This document shows positions 1-6,596 of a DNA stretch of 10,289 nucleotides, piece after piece (within the stretch, counting starts at the first letter, position 1; every line of letters begins with the position of its first letter). Below the pieces are notes generated by a model that saw only the letters and a program-made list of their open reading frames with translations, had not been told where the DNA came from and did no database searches. The stretch comes from Archaeoglobaceae archaeon (lineage in GTDB: Archaea; Halobacteriota; Archaeoglobi; Archaeoglobales; Archaeoglobaceae), in NCBI GenBank assembly GCA_027066965.1, contig JAMOMT010000109.1, positions 1 through 10,289 on the forward strand, read 5' to 3'. The position numbers and the translations under genes were made by a program.

Positions 1-1
1 T

Positions 2-937
2 TATTTTGATTTGGTGTCAGCACATCCCGTGAACAGGCTCAGGGTGTTCTTGGTTACGTCTGCAATTGGCTTCGCTCTCTCGCTCTCAATCGGATACGCT
101 CTCTCCTTCCCGCTTTTCTGGAACGTTATTCTCTCAGCCCTCTTCTCCCTGCTTTTTGGAATTGCCTGTGCCGTGAGGAGTGGAAGAACTGATGGGATCA
201 CGGGGATTGCAGGTGTTAAAGAGGTCAGAAAAGAGGTCGAAAGTGTTGGGGAAGGTAGAAAACCGGAGGAAAAGGCAGAGGTGAAAATCCCGCTCAAACC
301 CCTGCTTTTGCTGACGATTGCTGTTGCTCTGAGCTTTTACTTTGCGCTCGGTTACCTCTTCAGCCTGACAAAACCGCAGGGTGAATTCAACTCGAACATT
401 CTCCAGGCAATACTGGTTCTGAACCTGATGATGGCGGTTTACGCTTCAGCCCCGCTTCTCATTGTTTTTGCGATTGCACGCGTTTACGGCTGGGGCTGGA
501 GGGAGCTGAGGAGGTCTGAAGCCTGGAAAAGTGTTGGCATTCTGTACGTGCTCTATTTCTTCGCTCTTCTGGTTTCGGTCATGTTTTTCGTTCTGACCAA
601 AACTGCTGGCAGAGAGGTTACTGCCGGAAAAGTTTTGCTAATCGCTGCCGGCGTCTTTCTGCTCGCACTTCTGTTTGCCGCCATAGCACGGGCGGTTTTG
701 CGGCTGCACGGCTGCAGCTTGGATGTTGAGGAGATAAACAGAGTCTCAAAAAACTCCCTGCTCGCGCAGACCCTGACTATAATCGCCTGTGCGTACATTG
801 TCCTCTCATTTACATTCGCAGAGTGGGCTCTGACTGGAGTTATGGACTGGAAGCTCGTCCTCTTCGTTTTCGGAGGGGTAGCTCTGTTTCTCGTCTGGGA
901 TGCCGCTGAAGTGCTGAGAGAGCGGGGGAGAGTTTAG
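2..937 (+). CDS. Polytopic membrane protein of unknown function (possibly 5'-partial)
   Basis: The frame is open from the left edge. The first start codons inside the window are TTG at 11 and GTG at 14, so the protein has about 308 residues if it begins there, but it may begin further upstream. About eight hydrophobic segments can be read, at roughly residues 12-30, 36-55, 97-116, 130-157, 174-195, 205-228, 250-272 and 279-297. A charged loop lies at about 56-92, rich in Lys/Glu/Gly, and is probably cytosolic because Arg/Lys flank it. The end is a short charged tail (LRERGRV). I see no catalytic motif, transporter signature or channel filter, and I do not recognise the family. The opposite strand also has open frames here, but the hydrophobic pattern supports the plus strand. 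The coding call is good; function is unknown. Confidence 0.8.
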   Translation, partial: YFDLVSAHPVNRLRVFLVTSAIGFALSLSIGYALSFPLFWNVILSALFSLLFGIACAVRSGRTDGITGIAGVKEVRKEVESVGEGRKPEEKAEVKIPLKPLLLLTIAVALSFYFALGYLFSLTKPQGEFNSNILQAILVLNLMMAVYASAPLLIVFAIARVYGWGWRELRRSEAWKSVGILYVLYFFALLVSVMFFVLTKTAGREVTAGKVLLIAAGVFLLALLFAAIARAVLRLHGCSLDVEEINRVSKNSLLAQTLTIIACAYIVLSFTFAEWALTGVMDWKLVLFVFGGVALFLVWDAAEVLRERGRV

Positions 938-972
938 TATAGCTTTCCGGTAGTGAGTCACCGATTGAGTTT

Positions 973-987
973 ACCAGCAGGACTGGT
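973..987. repeat. Short inverted repeat in the gap after the membrane protein gene
   Basis: ACCAG and CTGGT form a perfect 5-bp inverted repeat around a 5-nt loop, 36 nt after the membrane-protein stop. No T-run follows, so it is not a convincing terminator. The rest of the 938-1080 gap shows nothing I can assign. Confidence 0.2.
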
Positions 988-1080
988 TTGATGTCTGAAA
1001 CGTTTTGCACTACAGCTGATAGCTATAGACTAGAGTTGACAGAGATTGTATGACGTGTAAACCCAGCATAACCAGATAAA

Positions 1081-1090
1081 TTTTTATATT
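1081..1090 (+). promoter_or_regulatory. TATA-like box of the pentapeptide-repeat gene
   Basis: An A/T-only element (TTTTTATATT) is centred about 27 nt before the ATG at 1113. This is the spacing expected of an archaeal TATA box serving a leaderless transcript, and no Shine-Dalgarno sequence precedes the ATG. Confidence 0.5.
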
Positions 1091-1112
1091 CTCTGCATCC
1101 GAATTGCGGGCG

Positions 1113-1586
1113 ATGTGTAAATACGAACACTACGGCAACTGCGACCCGGAGACCAAAGATCAGGAGTACTGTATATTCCACAAGCCTGACAAAAACGAAG
1201 ATGAGGCGAGGGAGTTTTACAGAAAGTTTCTTGAGAGGTTCAAGCCCCAAAAAAGGAAAGAATTGGTAATAGATGATCTCGATGTAAAGGAAGTTGAGGG
1301 GCTCATTTTCGAAGATGATGTGGATTGCAGAGGGTATGTTTTTCCTGAAGTTCCTGATGACGTTGATTTTTCGTTTAAATGTGCTACATTTAAAGGAAGA
1401 GCTGTATTTAAAGAAGTTACGTTTGAAGGGGATGCTGTGTTTGAGGGAGCTGTATTTGGAAGGGCAGCTATGTTTTCTGAAGCTACATTTAAAGGGGATG
1501 CTGTATTTGAGGGAGCTGTATTTGAGGGGATTGCTGTGTTTAATAAAGCTGTATTTAAAGGGGACGCCGTGTTTGAATATGCCTAG
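1113..1586 (+). CDS. Pentapeptide-repeat protein, likely the N-terminal half of a broken repeat-channel fusion
   Basis: The product has 157 residues from ATG 1113; a TTG at 1104 is also in frame, but ATG fits the TATA spacing better. The N-terminus carries a Cys/His pattern (C2, C10, C19, H22: C-x7-C-x8-C-x2-H) that could bind a metal. A Lys/Glu-rich linker follows. From about residue 90 to the end there are phenylalanine-centred repeats with an 11-residue period (FxGxAVFxxAx), as in the Pentapeptide_3 family, which folds as a quadrilateral beta-helix. The repeats stop abruptly in mid-unit (GDAVFEYA, then TAG), with no capping sequence. Related archaeal proteins place such repeats in front of a two-helix potassium channel, and the next ORF is exactly such a channel. 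I infer a truncated regulatory or structural half. Whether it is still translated into a stable protein is unknown. Confidence 0.7.
   Translation: MCKYEHYGNCDPETKDQEYCIFHKPDKNEDEAREFYRKFLERFKPQKRKELVIDDLDVKEVEGLIFEDDVDCRGYVFPEVPDDVDFSFKCATFKGRAVFKEVTFEGDAVFEGAVFGRAAMFSEATFKGDAVFEGAVFEGIAVFNKAVFKGDAVFEYA
1426..1586 (+). repeat. 66-nt tandem repeat units inside the pentapeptide domain
   Basis: Positions 1426-1458 and 1492-1524 match at 32 of 33 bases with a 66-nt offset, and a third, more diverged copy starts at 1558. The unit equals two 11-residue protein repeats. The close match points to recent duplication within the repeat array. Confidence 0.75.
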
Positions 1587-1600
1587 GTGAGAGTAAATTC

Positions 1601-1637
1601 TACAGAAAATTAAAATTTTCTTCTGTATTATTTTTTT
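1601..1637 (+). terminator. Hairpin plus T-tract between the two channel-gene halves
   Basis: TACAGAAAAT at 1601-1610 pairs with 1615-1627 (ATTTTCTTCTGTA, with a 3-nt bulge) around a 4-nt loop. A run of seven T follows at 1631-1637. This resembles an intrinsic terminator; archaeal termination also favours T-runs. It lies just after the TAG that ends the pentapeptide ORF, so it could separate its transcript from the channel ORF. The segment is far more AT-rich than the flanking coding sequence. Confidence 0.4.
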
Positions 1638-1644
1638 CAGGGCG

Positions 1645-2211
1645 ATGTATTTAGACCTGCCAAGCGAGTGTTTCAAACACCCGCAGGCCGAGGCGGAGGC
1701 CTGCAGGGTTCAGAGAATATTCTACGAAAGGGAGGGAAAAAGAGATGACGCGGACAGTATGTTCGTCAGAGAGAGGAAGGCTTTAAGAAGATCGAATGTG
1801 TTAGAAGCCAGAGAAGAACTAAGAGAGGCAAAAGACCTGAAATCGAAAATCGTGGCAGCGGGAACACTCCTTAAAACGTATGCAAGCTCAGCGATCGAAT
1901 ATGCCCTTGCAGACTTCACATGTAAGTATGGAACAGACTGGAAAAGGCCAGTCATTCTTTGGGTTGCTCTTGTCATTTTCGTCTTTCCTTTTATCTACTG
2001 CTTAACCCACAGCATTTCTGGAATCCACGGGGCTGGGGTTGATAGCATATGGAACTGCCTTTACTTCAGCGTGGTAACGGCAACGACCTTGGGTTACGGA
2101 GATCTGCATCCCGTTGGCTGGGGGAAGGCAATAGCCTCGGCAGAGGCAATATTCGGCATGTTCATGTGGGCGGTCTTTCTTGCTGTCTTCTCGAGGAAAT
2201 ACATGCGCTGA
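1645..2211 (+). CDS. Two-transmembrane potassium channel (Ion_trans_2), C-terminal half of the broken fusion
   Basis: The product has 188 residues from ATG 1645. Residues 1-100 are hydrophilic and helical (LPSECFKHPQAEAEACRV, then many Arg/Glu/Lys), matching the linker that joins repeats to channel in fused archaeal homologues. Transmembrane helix 1 is at about 102-121 (RPVILW onward). The pore loop holds the potassium selectivity filter TLGYGD at 148-153. Helix 2 is at about 162-183, and the protein ends a few residues later (SRKYMR), so there is no RCK domain. The frame is open back to 1597, but no start lies there except ATG 1645. Just upstream, in the frame of the pentapeptide ORF, FQGDVF can be read at 1635-1652, as if the repeats once continued into this protein. 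A TATA-like TTAAAATT at 1610-1617 could give a separate transcript. The pore is intact, so a minimal tetrameric channel is possible. Confidence 0.8.
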   Translation: MYLDLPSECFKHPQAEAEACRVQRIFYEREGKRDDADSMFVRERKALRRSNVLEAREELREAKDLKSKIVAAGTLLKTYASSAIEYALADFTCKYGTDWKRPVILWVALVIFVFPFIYCLTHSISGIHGAGVDSIWNCLYFSVVTATTLGYGDLHPVGWGKAIASAEAIFGMFMWAVFLAVFSRKYMR

Positions 2212-2220
2212 TCAGAAAAA

Positions 2221-2228
2221 TTTATTTA
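2221..2228 (+). promoter_or_regulatory. TATA-like box of the small membrane protein gene
   Basis: TTTATTTA is centred about 26 nt before the GTG start at 2251. This spacing predicts a leaderless transcript and supports that GTG as the start. Confidence 0.5.
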
Positions 2229-2250
2229 GCTGTAAAACTTTAATTGTTTA

Positions 2251-2697
2251 GTGTACATCGAGAAGGCAGAGTACTCGGCGTTAATAAGGAGCGACCGGAA
2301 CTTCGAGTGGGAGGCCCTGAAGGTAGATATTACTCGCAGGAAGGTGTACATCGTTGTTTTCGCCATGGGCCTTCCCCTCGCACTTGCCTACCTGTATCTG
2401 GCATACCTCTGGTGGTTGAAGTACACGCTTTCAGGCATACTCTACACAGCACTGGGAATCTGGTGGTTGCTCGTGTACCCGGCGGTTATACTCGGAGTAA
2501 AGCTGAGACCGAAGGAGTACAAAATCACCGCCAGAGGAGTGTGGATGAACGGTAATCTGATCACGTGGAAGAACTTCAGGTGCTACGAGAAAAGAGGTAA
2601 CCTCCTTCACCTCACCAGCAGTTCGAACACCATCATCCTCCCGTCTGAAGTGGAGGATGTCGTCAGCAAGTACCTCCCCGCATGCGGTCAGGATTAA
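2251..2697 (+). CDS. Small two-helix membrane protein with a PH-like C-terminal domain
   Basis: The product has 148 residues from GTG 2251. It has a short hydrophilic N-terminus (about 1-30), two hydrophobic helices at about 32-55 and 60-83 rich in Trp and Tyr, and then a soluble region of about 60 residues. That region reads ITARGVWMNGNLITW followed by a basic stretch, a strand-rich segment and IILPSEVEDVV. The layout of two N-terminal helices and a small beta-rich domain, with a Gly-x-x-x-x-Gly turn and a Trp before the next strand, resembles bacterial PH-domain/YcxB-like membrane proteins. I infer this from pattern only. The gene has its own promoter and is 39 nt after the channel gene, so it is probably expressed independently. 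No function can be assigned. Confidence 0.75.
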   Translation: MYIEKAEYSALIRSDRNFEWEALKVDITRRKVYIVVFAMGLPLALAYLYLAYLWWLKYTLSGILYTALGIWWLLVYPAVILGVKLRPKEYKITARGVWMNGNLITWKNFRCYEKRGNLLHLTSSSNTIILPSEVEDVVSKYLPACGQD

Positions 2698-2766
2698 CTG
2701 TGAGCATTGAATGAATGAACTTGATGAACTGAATAAACCTGAACTGAAAACTCAAGACAGCAGAGG

Positions 2767-2792
2767 TAAAACGTAAAAAGGGCTTCAGCCCT
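2767..2792 (+). promoter_or_regulatory. Promoter region and 6-bp dyad before the hydrolase gene
   Basis: An A-rich TATA-like stretch (GTAAAACGTAAAAA, from 2767) lies about 30 nt before ATG 2802. Directly after it is a perfect inverted repeat, AGGGCT-TC-AGCCCT at 2779-2792. It would fall between the TATA box and the expected transcription start, a typical site for an archaeal repressor. No T-run follows, so a terminator is less likely. Confidence 0.35.
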
Positions 2793-2801
2793 CCATAGCC
2801 C

Positions 2802-3419
2802 ATGAAGGTCAAAAGAGTTATAACGCCACCACTCGCCGCGAACGCTTACATTGCTGGAGATGTCATGATCGACTGTGGAGGGGATGCCGAGTTCATCCTC
2901 CGCTACCTCTCCGAGAACGGCCTGATAAAGAAGGTCAGGACTCTTCTGCTTACTCACGCTCACTTCGATCACGCCGGGGCTTACTTCGCCCTGCAGGGCA
3001 TAGGAGCTAAGGTTGCGATCCACGCGGACGAGCTCGAAATAGCCAAAAGCAACCCGATGGCTTACGGCATGCTCCTCTTCACACCAGTTGAGCCAGACAT
3101 CGTTTTGAAGGGTGGAGAAGTCCTCGATCTGGGCATAAAGCTCAAGGTAATACACACGCCTGGCCACAGTCCCGGGAGCGTCTGCTACTACGATGCCGAC
3201 AGGAAGTGGCTCTTCAGCGGTGACACTGTTTTTGCCGGTGGGGGTTTTGGAAGAGTCGACTTCCCCGGGGGAGATGCAGCAAAGCTCATTTCGTCTCTCA
3301 AAAAGCTGACGGAGCTCGATGTTGAAGTCCTCTACCCAGGTCACGACGAGGTCGTTGAGGACAACGCTGACAGGGAAATAGTTAAGGCGTACGAGATAGC
3401 GAGAAGGGTACTGTTCTAA
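2802..3419 (+). CDS. Metallo-beta-lactamase-fold hydrolase (glyoxalase II-like)
   Basis: The product has 205 residues from ATG 2802, the usual length for a single-domain member. The dinuclear metal site is complete: the HxHxDH motif at H52, H54, D56, H57 (THAHFDHAG), H122 in HTPGHSPGS, the bridging D141 in FSGDTVF, and H181 in YPGHDE. The short form without a C-terminal substrate-binding domain resembles archaeal and bacterial glyoxalase II-like hydrolases of the family Lactamase_B, which hydrolyse thioesters or other small esters. The FxGGxGRxDFPGGD segment after D141 is typical of this subgroup. The true substrate cannot be read from sequence, and most archaea lack glutathione. No signal peptide is seen, so it is cytosolic. 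It is probably co-transcribed with the next gene, 26 nt downstream. Confidence 0.92.
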   Translation: MKVKRVITPPLAANAYIAGDVMIDCGGDAEFILRYLSENGLIKKVRTLLLTHAHFDHAGAYFALQGIGAKVAIHADELEIAKSNPMAYGMLLFTPVEPDIVLKGGEVLDLGIKLKVIHTPGHSPGSVCYYDADRKWLFSGDTVFAGGGFGRVDFPGGDAAKLISSLKKLTELDVEVLYPGHDEVVEDNADREIVKAYEIARRVLF

Positions 3420-3445
3420 GGATCGTTCCAAGAAGAAATTGGGAA

Positions 3446-5005
3446 GTGAGTTTGTTGAAAGGAACAAGAACAAGCACGATTACGCTCAGGAAGTTTCTGA
3501 AGGAGGGAGTGGAGAGATCAGCATCTGGAAATGTCGGATATGTTCTCGAGTACGGGAAAGAGGGAAAGTACAAGGAGCGGTCTGAGAGAACCTTTATAGA
3601 ACTTTCAGATATCTTCTCTAACTTCCTGAGCGTTTGGTCAGGCTTACTCGATTCAAGTTTCGGACTAAAATTCGATTTCAGGGGCAAAAACGACCCCGAG
3701 AAGGGGAGGAAGTTCTTCGAAGAGTTGAAGGCTGACTGGGAAAAGCTGGTCGAGAAGGTAAGGAGAATTAACTTCGATAGGGCCTTTCTGATAGGTGAGG
3801 ACAGGCTGTTCTGTGAGCTCGTTTACCTGATATTTTATCTAAATCACTATGTAATGGACAGAAAGTGTGAGATTGCCGATGATGTCAGCTCTATGTTGAA
3901 CGAGCTTGTGATTTCTCTTTCCACAACTCCGGAAAAGCTGTCAGGTTTGATGAAGCATTATAGAAACTCGAAGATGTTCTCTCAGGGAGCTTACGAAGAA
4001 GTCCTCAGGAGAGTGAGAAGGGTAAGTAGGCAGGCCTACTCCTACCACTCTGCAGAATGCATAGAAATAGCAAGGAAGTTCGCTTACAGGGACTTCCCTG
4101 GGGTTTTTGCATTCGAGCCGCTCATGAAGATAGCTTCGAGCAAGCACACGATAGAGAGAATCCTCAGAATAACCAAAACTGACATTGTCTCAGATCTGAA
4201 GATGAATGACGAAGGGGCGGAGTGGAAGATTGACATCTTTGTTGAGGAGGACGGAGTGAGGTGGGGCGCTTTAACAGTTCTCCTCATACTGCTCAACGAC
4301 TCCGGAATTAGCTCTGAAAACTCGGCGAGCATAAAGCTGCTTGAGAGCATGCTTGCGGGGGATTACTTCTTCAACGTCAGCCTCTTCTTCTACCCGCATA
4401 AGAGGAAGTTTCTCTCCTACCTGAACGGCGTTCTAGTTAGGGAGTTTGAGCTTGACGTTATTTCGAAGTTCGTGGAGGATTTTTCCGAGTACGTTTACCC
4501 GGCAGTTGAAACGCTAACTGACAAGTTTCTCGAAGCGTTTGAGAGGGATTTCAATTCAATTCCCCGATGTGAGCTGGACTACGACTATGTCGTCGATGCC
4601 GTCAGGATAAGAGTGAGGAAGAAACTAGCAACTCACCTCGAGTATACTTGTCTGATAACGAAGCCCGTATCTGAACACTACCTACACTTTATCGTTCTCG
4701 ACTTTCCATCGAATAGGTGTTCGGGCGGGAAGGATAGGTCAGATGAACTGGGAGAATGTGAGAGTAAATGTGGAAGAAGAGTCTTCTGCCTTGCGTGTAG
4801 GGGAGAGAACGTCAAGCCGAAAGACGCTTTTTACATGTTTGACGGAGCAAAGCTGGAAAAGATATTCGAAGTTGTAAGAGAGGGGAATGGTTTCAAACTC
4901 AGGCCAGTTAGCTTCGACGAGCTGAAGGAAGCTTCTGGGAGAGCTGTAGAAGTTGAGAGAAAACTCGCGAGGATAAAGCTGAAGGAGTTCGGGGTTGTTG
5001 TTTGA
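3446..5005 (+). CDS. Hypothetical protein with C-terminal cysteine cluster
   Basis: The product has 519 residues from GTG 3446; TTG at 3452 or 3455 are alternatives, and no strong ribosome-binding site decides between them. I do not recognise the family. It is soluble, with no signal peptide or clear membrane helix. Most of it reads as mixed alpha/beta with charged helices (for example around 95-110 and 180-200). Hydrophobic strands appear at about 274-285. Near the end is a cysteine group, C425, C438, C442, C448 and C451 (C-x12-C-x3-C-x5-C-x2-C), in a Gly/Arg-rich segment that could hold zinc or an iron-sulfur cluster. After this come about 65 residues of charged sequence. Codon use is like that of the neighbours. 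Its start 26 nt after the hydrolase stop suggests one operon, but a shared role is only inference. Confidence 0.8.
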   Translation: MSLLKGTRTSTITLRKFLKEGVERSASGNVGYVLEYGKEGKYKERSERTFIELSDIFSNFLSVWSGLLDSSFGLKFDFRGKNDPEKGRKFFEELKADWEKLVEKVRRINFDRAFLIGEDRLFCELVYLIFYLNHYVMDRKCEIADDVSSMLNELVISLSTTPEKLSGLMKHYRNSKMFSQGAYEEVLRRVRRVSRQAYSYHSAECIEIARKFAYRDFPGVFAFEPLMKIASSKHTIERILRITKTDIVSDLKMNDEGAEWKIDIFVEEDGVRWGALTVLLILLNDSGISSENSASIKLLESMLAGDYFFNVSLFFYPHKRKFLSYLNGVLVREFELDVISKFVEDFSEYVYPAVETLTDKFLEAFERDFNSIPRCELDYDYVVDAVRIRVRKKLATHLEYTCLITKPVSEHYLHFIVLDFPSNRCSGGKDRSDELGECESKCGRRVFCLACRGENVKPKDAFYMFDGAKLEKIFEVVREGNGFKLRPVSFDELKEASGRAVEVERKLARIKLKEFGVVV

Positions 5006-5105
5006 ATTTTCCTAATAAATGCGGCGTAACTTGAAGGTTTCTCGGGCTTAACCGGCGAGCTTAACTGGTCAAAAGGTATTTGAAATTGGAAGTTGAGTTG
5101 CTGAT

Positions 5106-5184
5106 ATGGCAAAAGTTATTGAAGCTATATTACGAGAAGGGAGTTTTAAAACCTCTTGAGAAAATAGATTTGAAAGTCGGTTAA
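5106..5184 (+). pseudogene. Remnant of an AF2212-like (DUF104) antitoxin
   Basis: From ATG 5106 the frame reads MAKVIEAILREGSFKTS and stops at 5157-5159. In the next frame, from CCT 5152, it reads PLEKIDLKVG and stops at 5182-5184. Joined, MAKVIEAILREGSFK-PLEKIDLKVG matches the N-terminus of the AF2212-like antitoxin family, whose members begin MPKxIEAxYENGVFKPLxKVDLKEG. One extra A in the run of four A at about 5148-5151 explains the frame change. A further stop cuts off the normal C-terminal half. No PIN-domain toxin follows before leuC. This looks like a dead antitoxin stub that has lost its partner. The identification is from the motif only; homologues were recalled, not searched. Confidence 0.7.
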
Positions 5185-5253
5185 TCTTATTATTATTTCT
5201 GATTCTTCAACCGTAACAGGGCTATAACCAACTACAATTAGCCAAAGAACAAA

Positions 5254-5261
5254 CAATAAAA
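5254..5261 (+). promoter_or_regulatory. Possible TATA box of leuC
   Basis: AATAAAAA is centred about 36 nt before ATG 5294, in the most AT-rich part of the gap, and would give a leader of about 10 nt. The rest of 5185-5253 shows no gene or repeat that I can support. Confidence 0.35.
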
Positions 5262-5293
5262 ACCCTTTTTAACGTCCGCAACAACTTCACCCT

Positions 5294-6544
5294 ATGCCCA
5301 CGATAACCGAGAAGATATTCAGTGAGAAGTGTGGAAGGGACGTTTCTGCCGGGGAAATAGTCGTTGCGAGGATAGACCAGATAGCTTTGCAGGATGGAAC
5401 CGCTCCGCTCTCAATCAGGAAGATAATGGAGCTCGGAGTGGAGGTGAAGGCTGCTGACAGAACTCACTTCTTCGTCGATCACGCTGCTCCCTCGCCGAGA
5501 AGAGAACTCAGCAACGATCAGAAGTTCATAAAGGAGTTCGCGGAGAAAATAGGTGCCGACTTCAATAAACCGGGGGAGGGGATAATTCACCAGCTCATGG
5601 TCGAGAGGTACGTCAAGCCGGGAGACTTGGCTGTTGGAGCAGATTCCCACACGTGCACTTATGGGGCAATAGGTGCCTTCTCGACCGGTATGGGTTCAAC
5701 GGACGTGGCAGTGGCCGTAGCTCTTGGTAAGAACTGGTTCAGAGTACCGGAGACTTTCAGAATCCAGGTCGACGGCAAACTGAGTAAAGGTGTTTACTCA
5801 AAGGATGTAATTCTCACGATCATCGGAGAGCTGGGAGCTGATGGAGCGACATACAAGGCCCTCGAGTTTCACGGGGAGTGTGTTAGGGAGATGGACGTTG
5901 AAGCTAGGTTGACTATGGCGAACATGGCCGTTGAGTGCGGGGCTAAAGCCGGACTCTTTGAAACGGACGAGAAGACGAAAGCCTTTCTGGCAGAGATGGG
6001 CAGGGAGGACGACTTCAGGGAGGTTAAAGCTGACAGTGAAGCAGACTACGAGAAGGAGCTCTACTTCGACGCGTCGAACATCGAGCCAGTCGTTGCTAGG
6101 CCTCACAATGTTGACAATGTCTGTGAGGTTTCGAAGGTAGAAGGAGTTAAGGTCGATCAGGTTTTCGTCGGCACATGCACGAACGGCAGGCTTTCAGATA
6201 TAGCAGTGGTTGCGGAGATGCTTAAAGGGAGGAAGGTTGCTAAAGATGTCAGGCTGATAGTTGCCCCCGCGAGCAGGAGAACTTACATTAAGGCAATCGA
6301 GCTTGGCTACCTGAAGACGATAGTTGAGGCTGGAGGACTGATTGCCCCACCCGGATGTGCCTGTTGTGTTGGAATACACATGGGAGTGCTTGCTGATGGA
6401 GAGGTTTGTCTTTCAACCCAGAACAGGAATTTCAAGGGGAGGATGGGTAATCCGGAGGCCGAGATCTACCTCGCTTCCCCCGCAACAGCAGCAGCAACAG
6501 CAATAAAGGGTGAGATAACCGATCCGAGGGACTTTCTGGTTTGA
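5294..6544 (+). CDS. leuC: 3-isopropylmalate dehydratase / homoaconitase-type large subunit
   Basis: The product has 416 residues, the usual size of the archaeal LeuC/HacA branch of the aconitase family. The family catalyses dehydration-rehydration isomerisation, for example 2- to 3-isopropylmalate in leucine synthesis, or homocitrate to homoisocitrate in methanogen-type coenzyme B synthesis. Family motifs are clear: FFVDHAAPS, GADSHTCTYGA with STGMGSTD, FVGTCTNGR, and the PPGCACC segment. The 4Fe-4S ligands are probably C295, C355 and C358 (C357 is an extra cysteine). The SRRTY segment is in the substrate-binding region. The enzyme needs a small subunit (LeuD/HacB) that carries the specificity loop, and none is next to it here, so the exact substrate stays open. 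ATG 5294 gives the expected N-terminus (TITEKIF). The gene stands alone between two toxin-antitoxin remnants. Confidence 0.93.
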   Translation: MPTITEKIFSEKCGRDVSAGEIVVARIDQIALQDGTAPLSIRKIMELGVEVKAADRTHFFVDHAAPSPRRELSNDQKFIKEFAEKIGADFNKPGEGIIHQLMVERYVKPGDLAVGADSHTCTYGAIGAFSTGMGSTDVAVAVALGKNWFRVPETFRIQVDGKLSKGVYSKDVILTIIGELGADGATYKALEFHGECVREMDVEARLTMANMAVECGAKAGLFETDEKTKAFLAEMGREDDFREVKADSEADYEKELYFDASNIEPVVARPHNVDNVCEVSKVEGVKVDQVFVGTCTNGRLSDIAVVAEMLKGRKVAKDVRLIVAPASRRTYIKAIELGYLKTIVEAGGLIAPPGCACCVGIHMGVLADGEVCLSTQNRNFKGRMGNPEAEIYLASPATAAATAIKGEITDPRDFLV

Positions 6545-6556
6545 TTTTTTAATTTG
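6543..6556 (+). terminator. T-rich tract at the leuC stop
   Basis: Six T in a row overlap and follow the leuC stop codon (TGATTTTTTAATTTG). T-runs are the usual archaeal termination signal. No hairpin precedes it. Confidence 0.35.
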
Positions 6557-6596
6557 TTATCATGAATAATTTAACGTGTTTTGCTGCTAATCGAAT

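Noticed and set aside
1587..1640. Intron-like stretch with GTGAGAGTAAA at its left end and a pyrimidine tract plus CAG at its right end
   Set aside because: It looks like a spliceosomal intron, but the other genes are archaeal, and archaea have no spliceosome. Removing the 54 nt also leaves the in-frame TAG at 1584-1586, so it would not restore the fused gene.
1023..1676. Long minus-strand open frame with KYSSLKHSIPFK-like repeats
   Set aside because: It is the antisense of the pentapeptide repeats. Repetition on the coding strand creates it, and it crosses both ORFs and the AT-rich spacer.
2700..2760. Possible C/D-box guide RNA: TTGATGA-like box and several CTGA motifs
   Set aside because: The boxes are too close together to give two guide segments of normal length, and the stretch is simply a run of TGAA/TGAAC-like repeats. 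I could not fit C, D', C' and D in order.
2694..3473. 259-residue minus-strand open frame
   Set aside because: It lies opposite the complete metallo-beta-lactamase gene, whose metal-binding motifs are all intact on the plus strand.
5154..5270. Minus-strand frame of about 37 codons opposite the antitoxin stub
   Set aside because: It is short, has no recognisable motif or promoter, and overlaps the better-supported DUF104 remnant.
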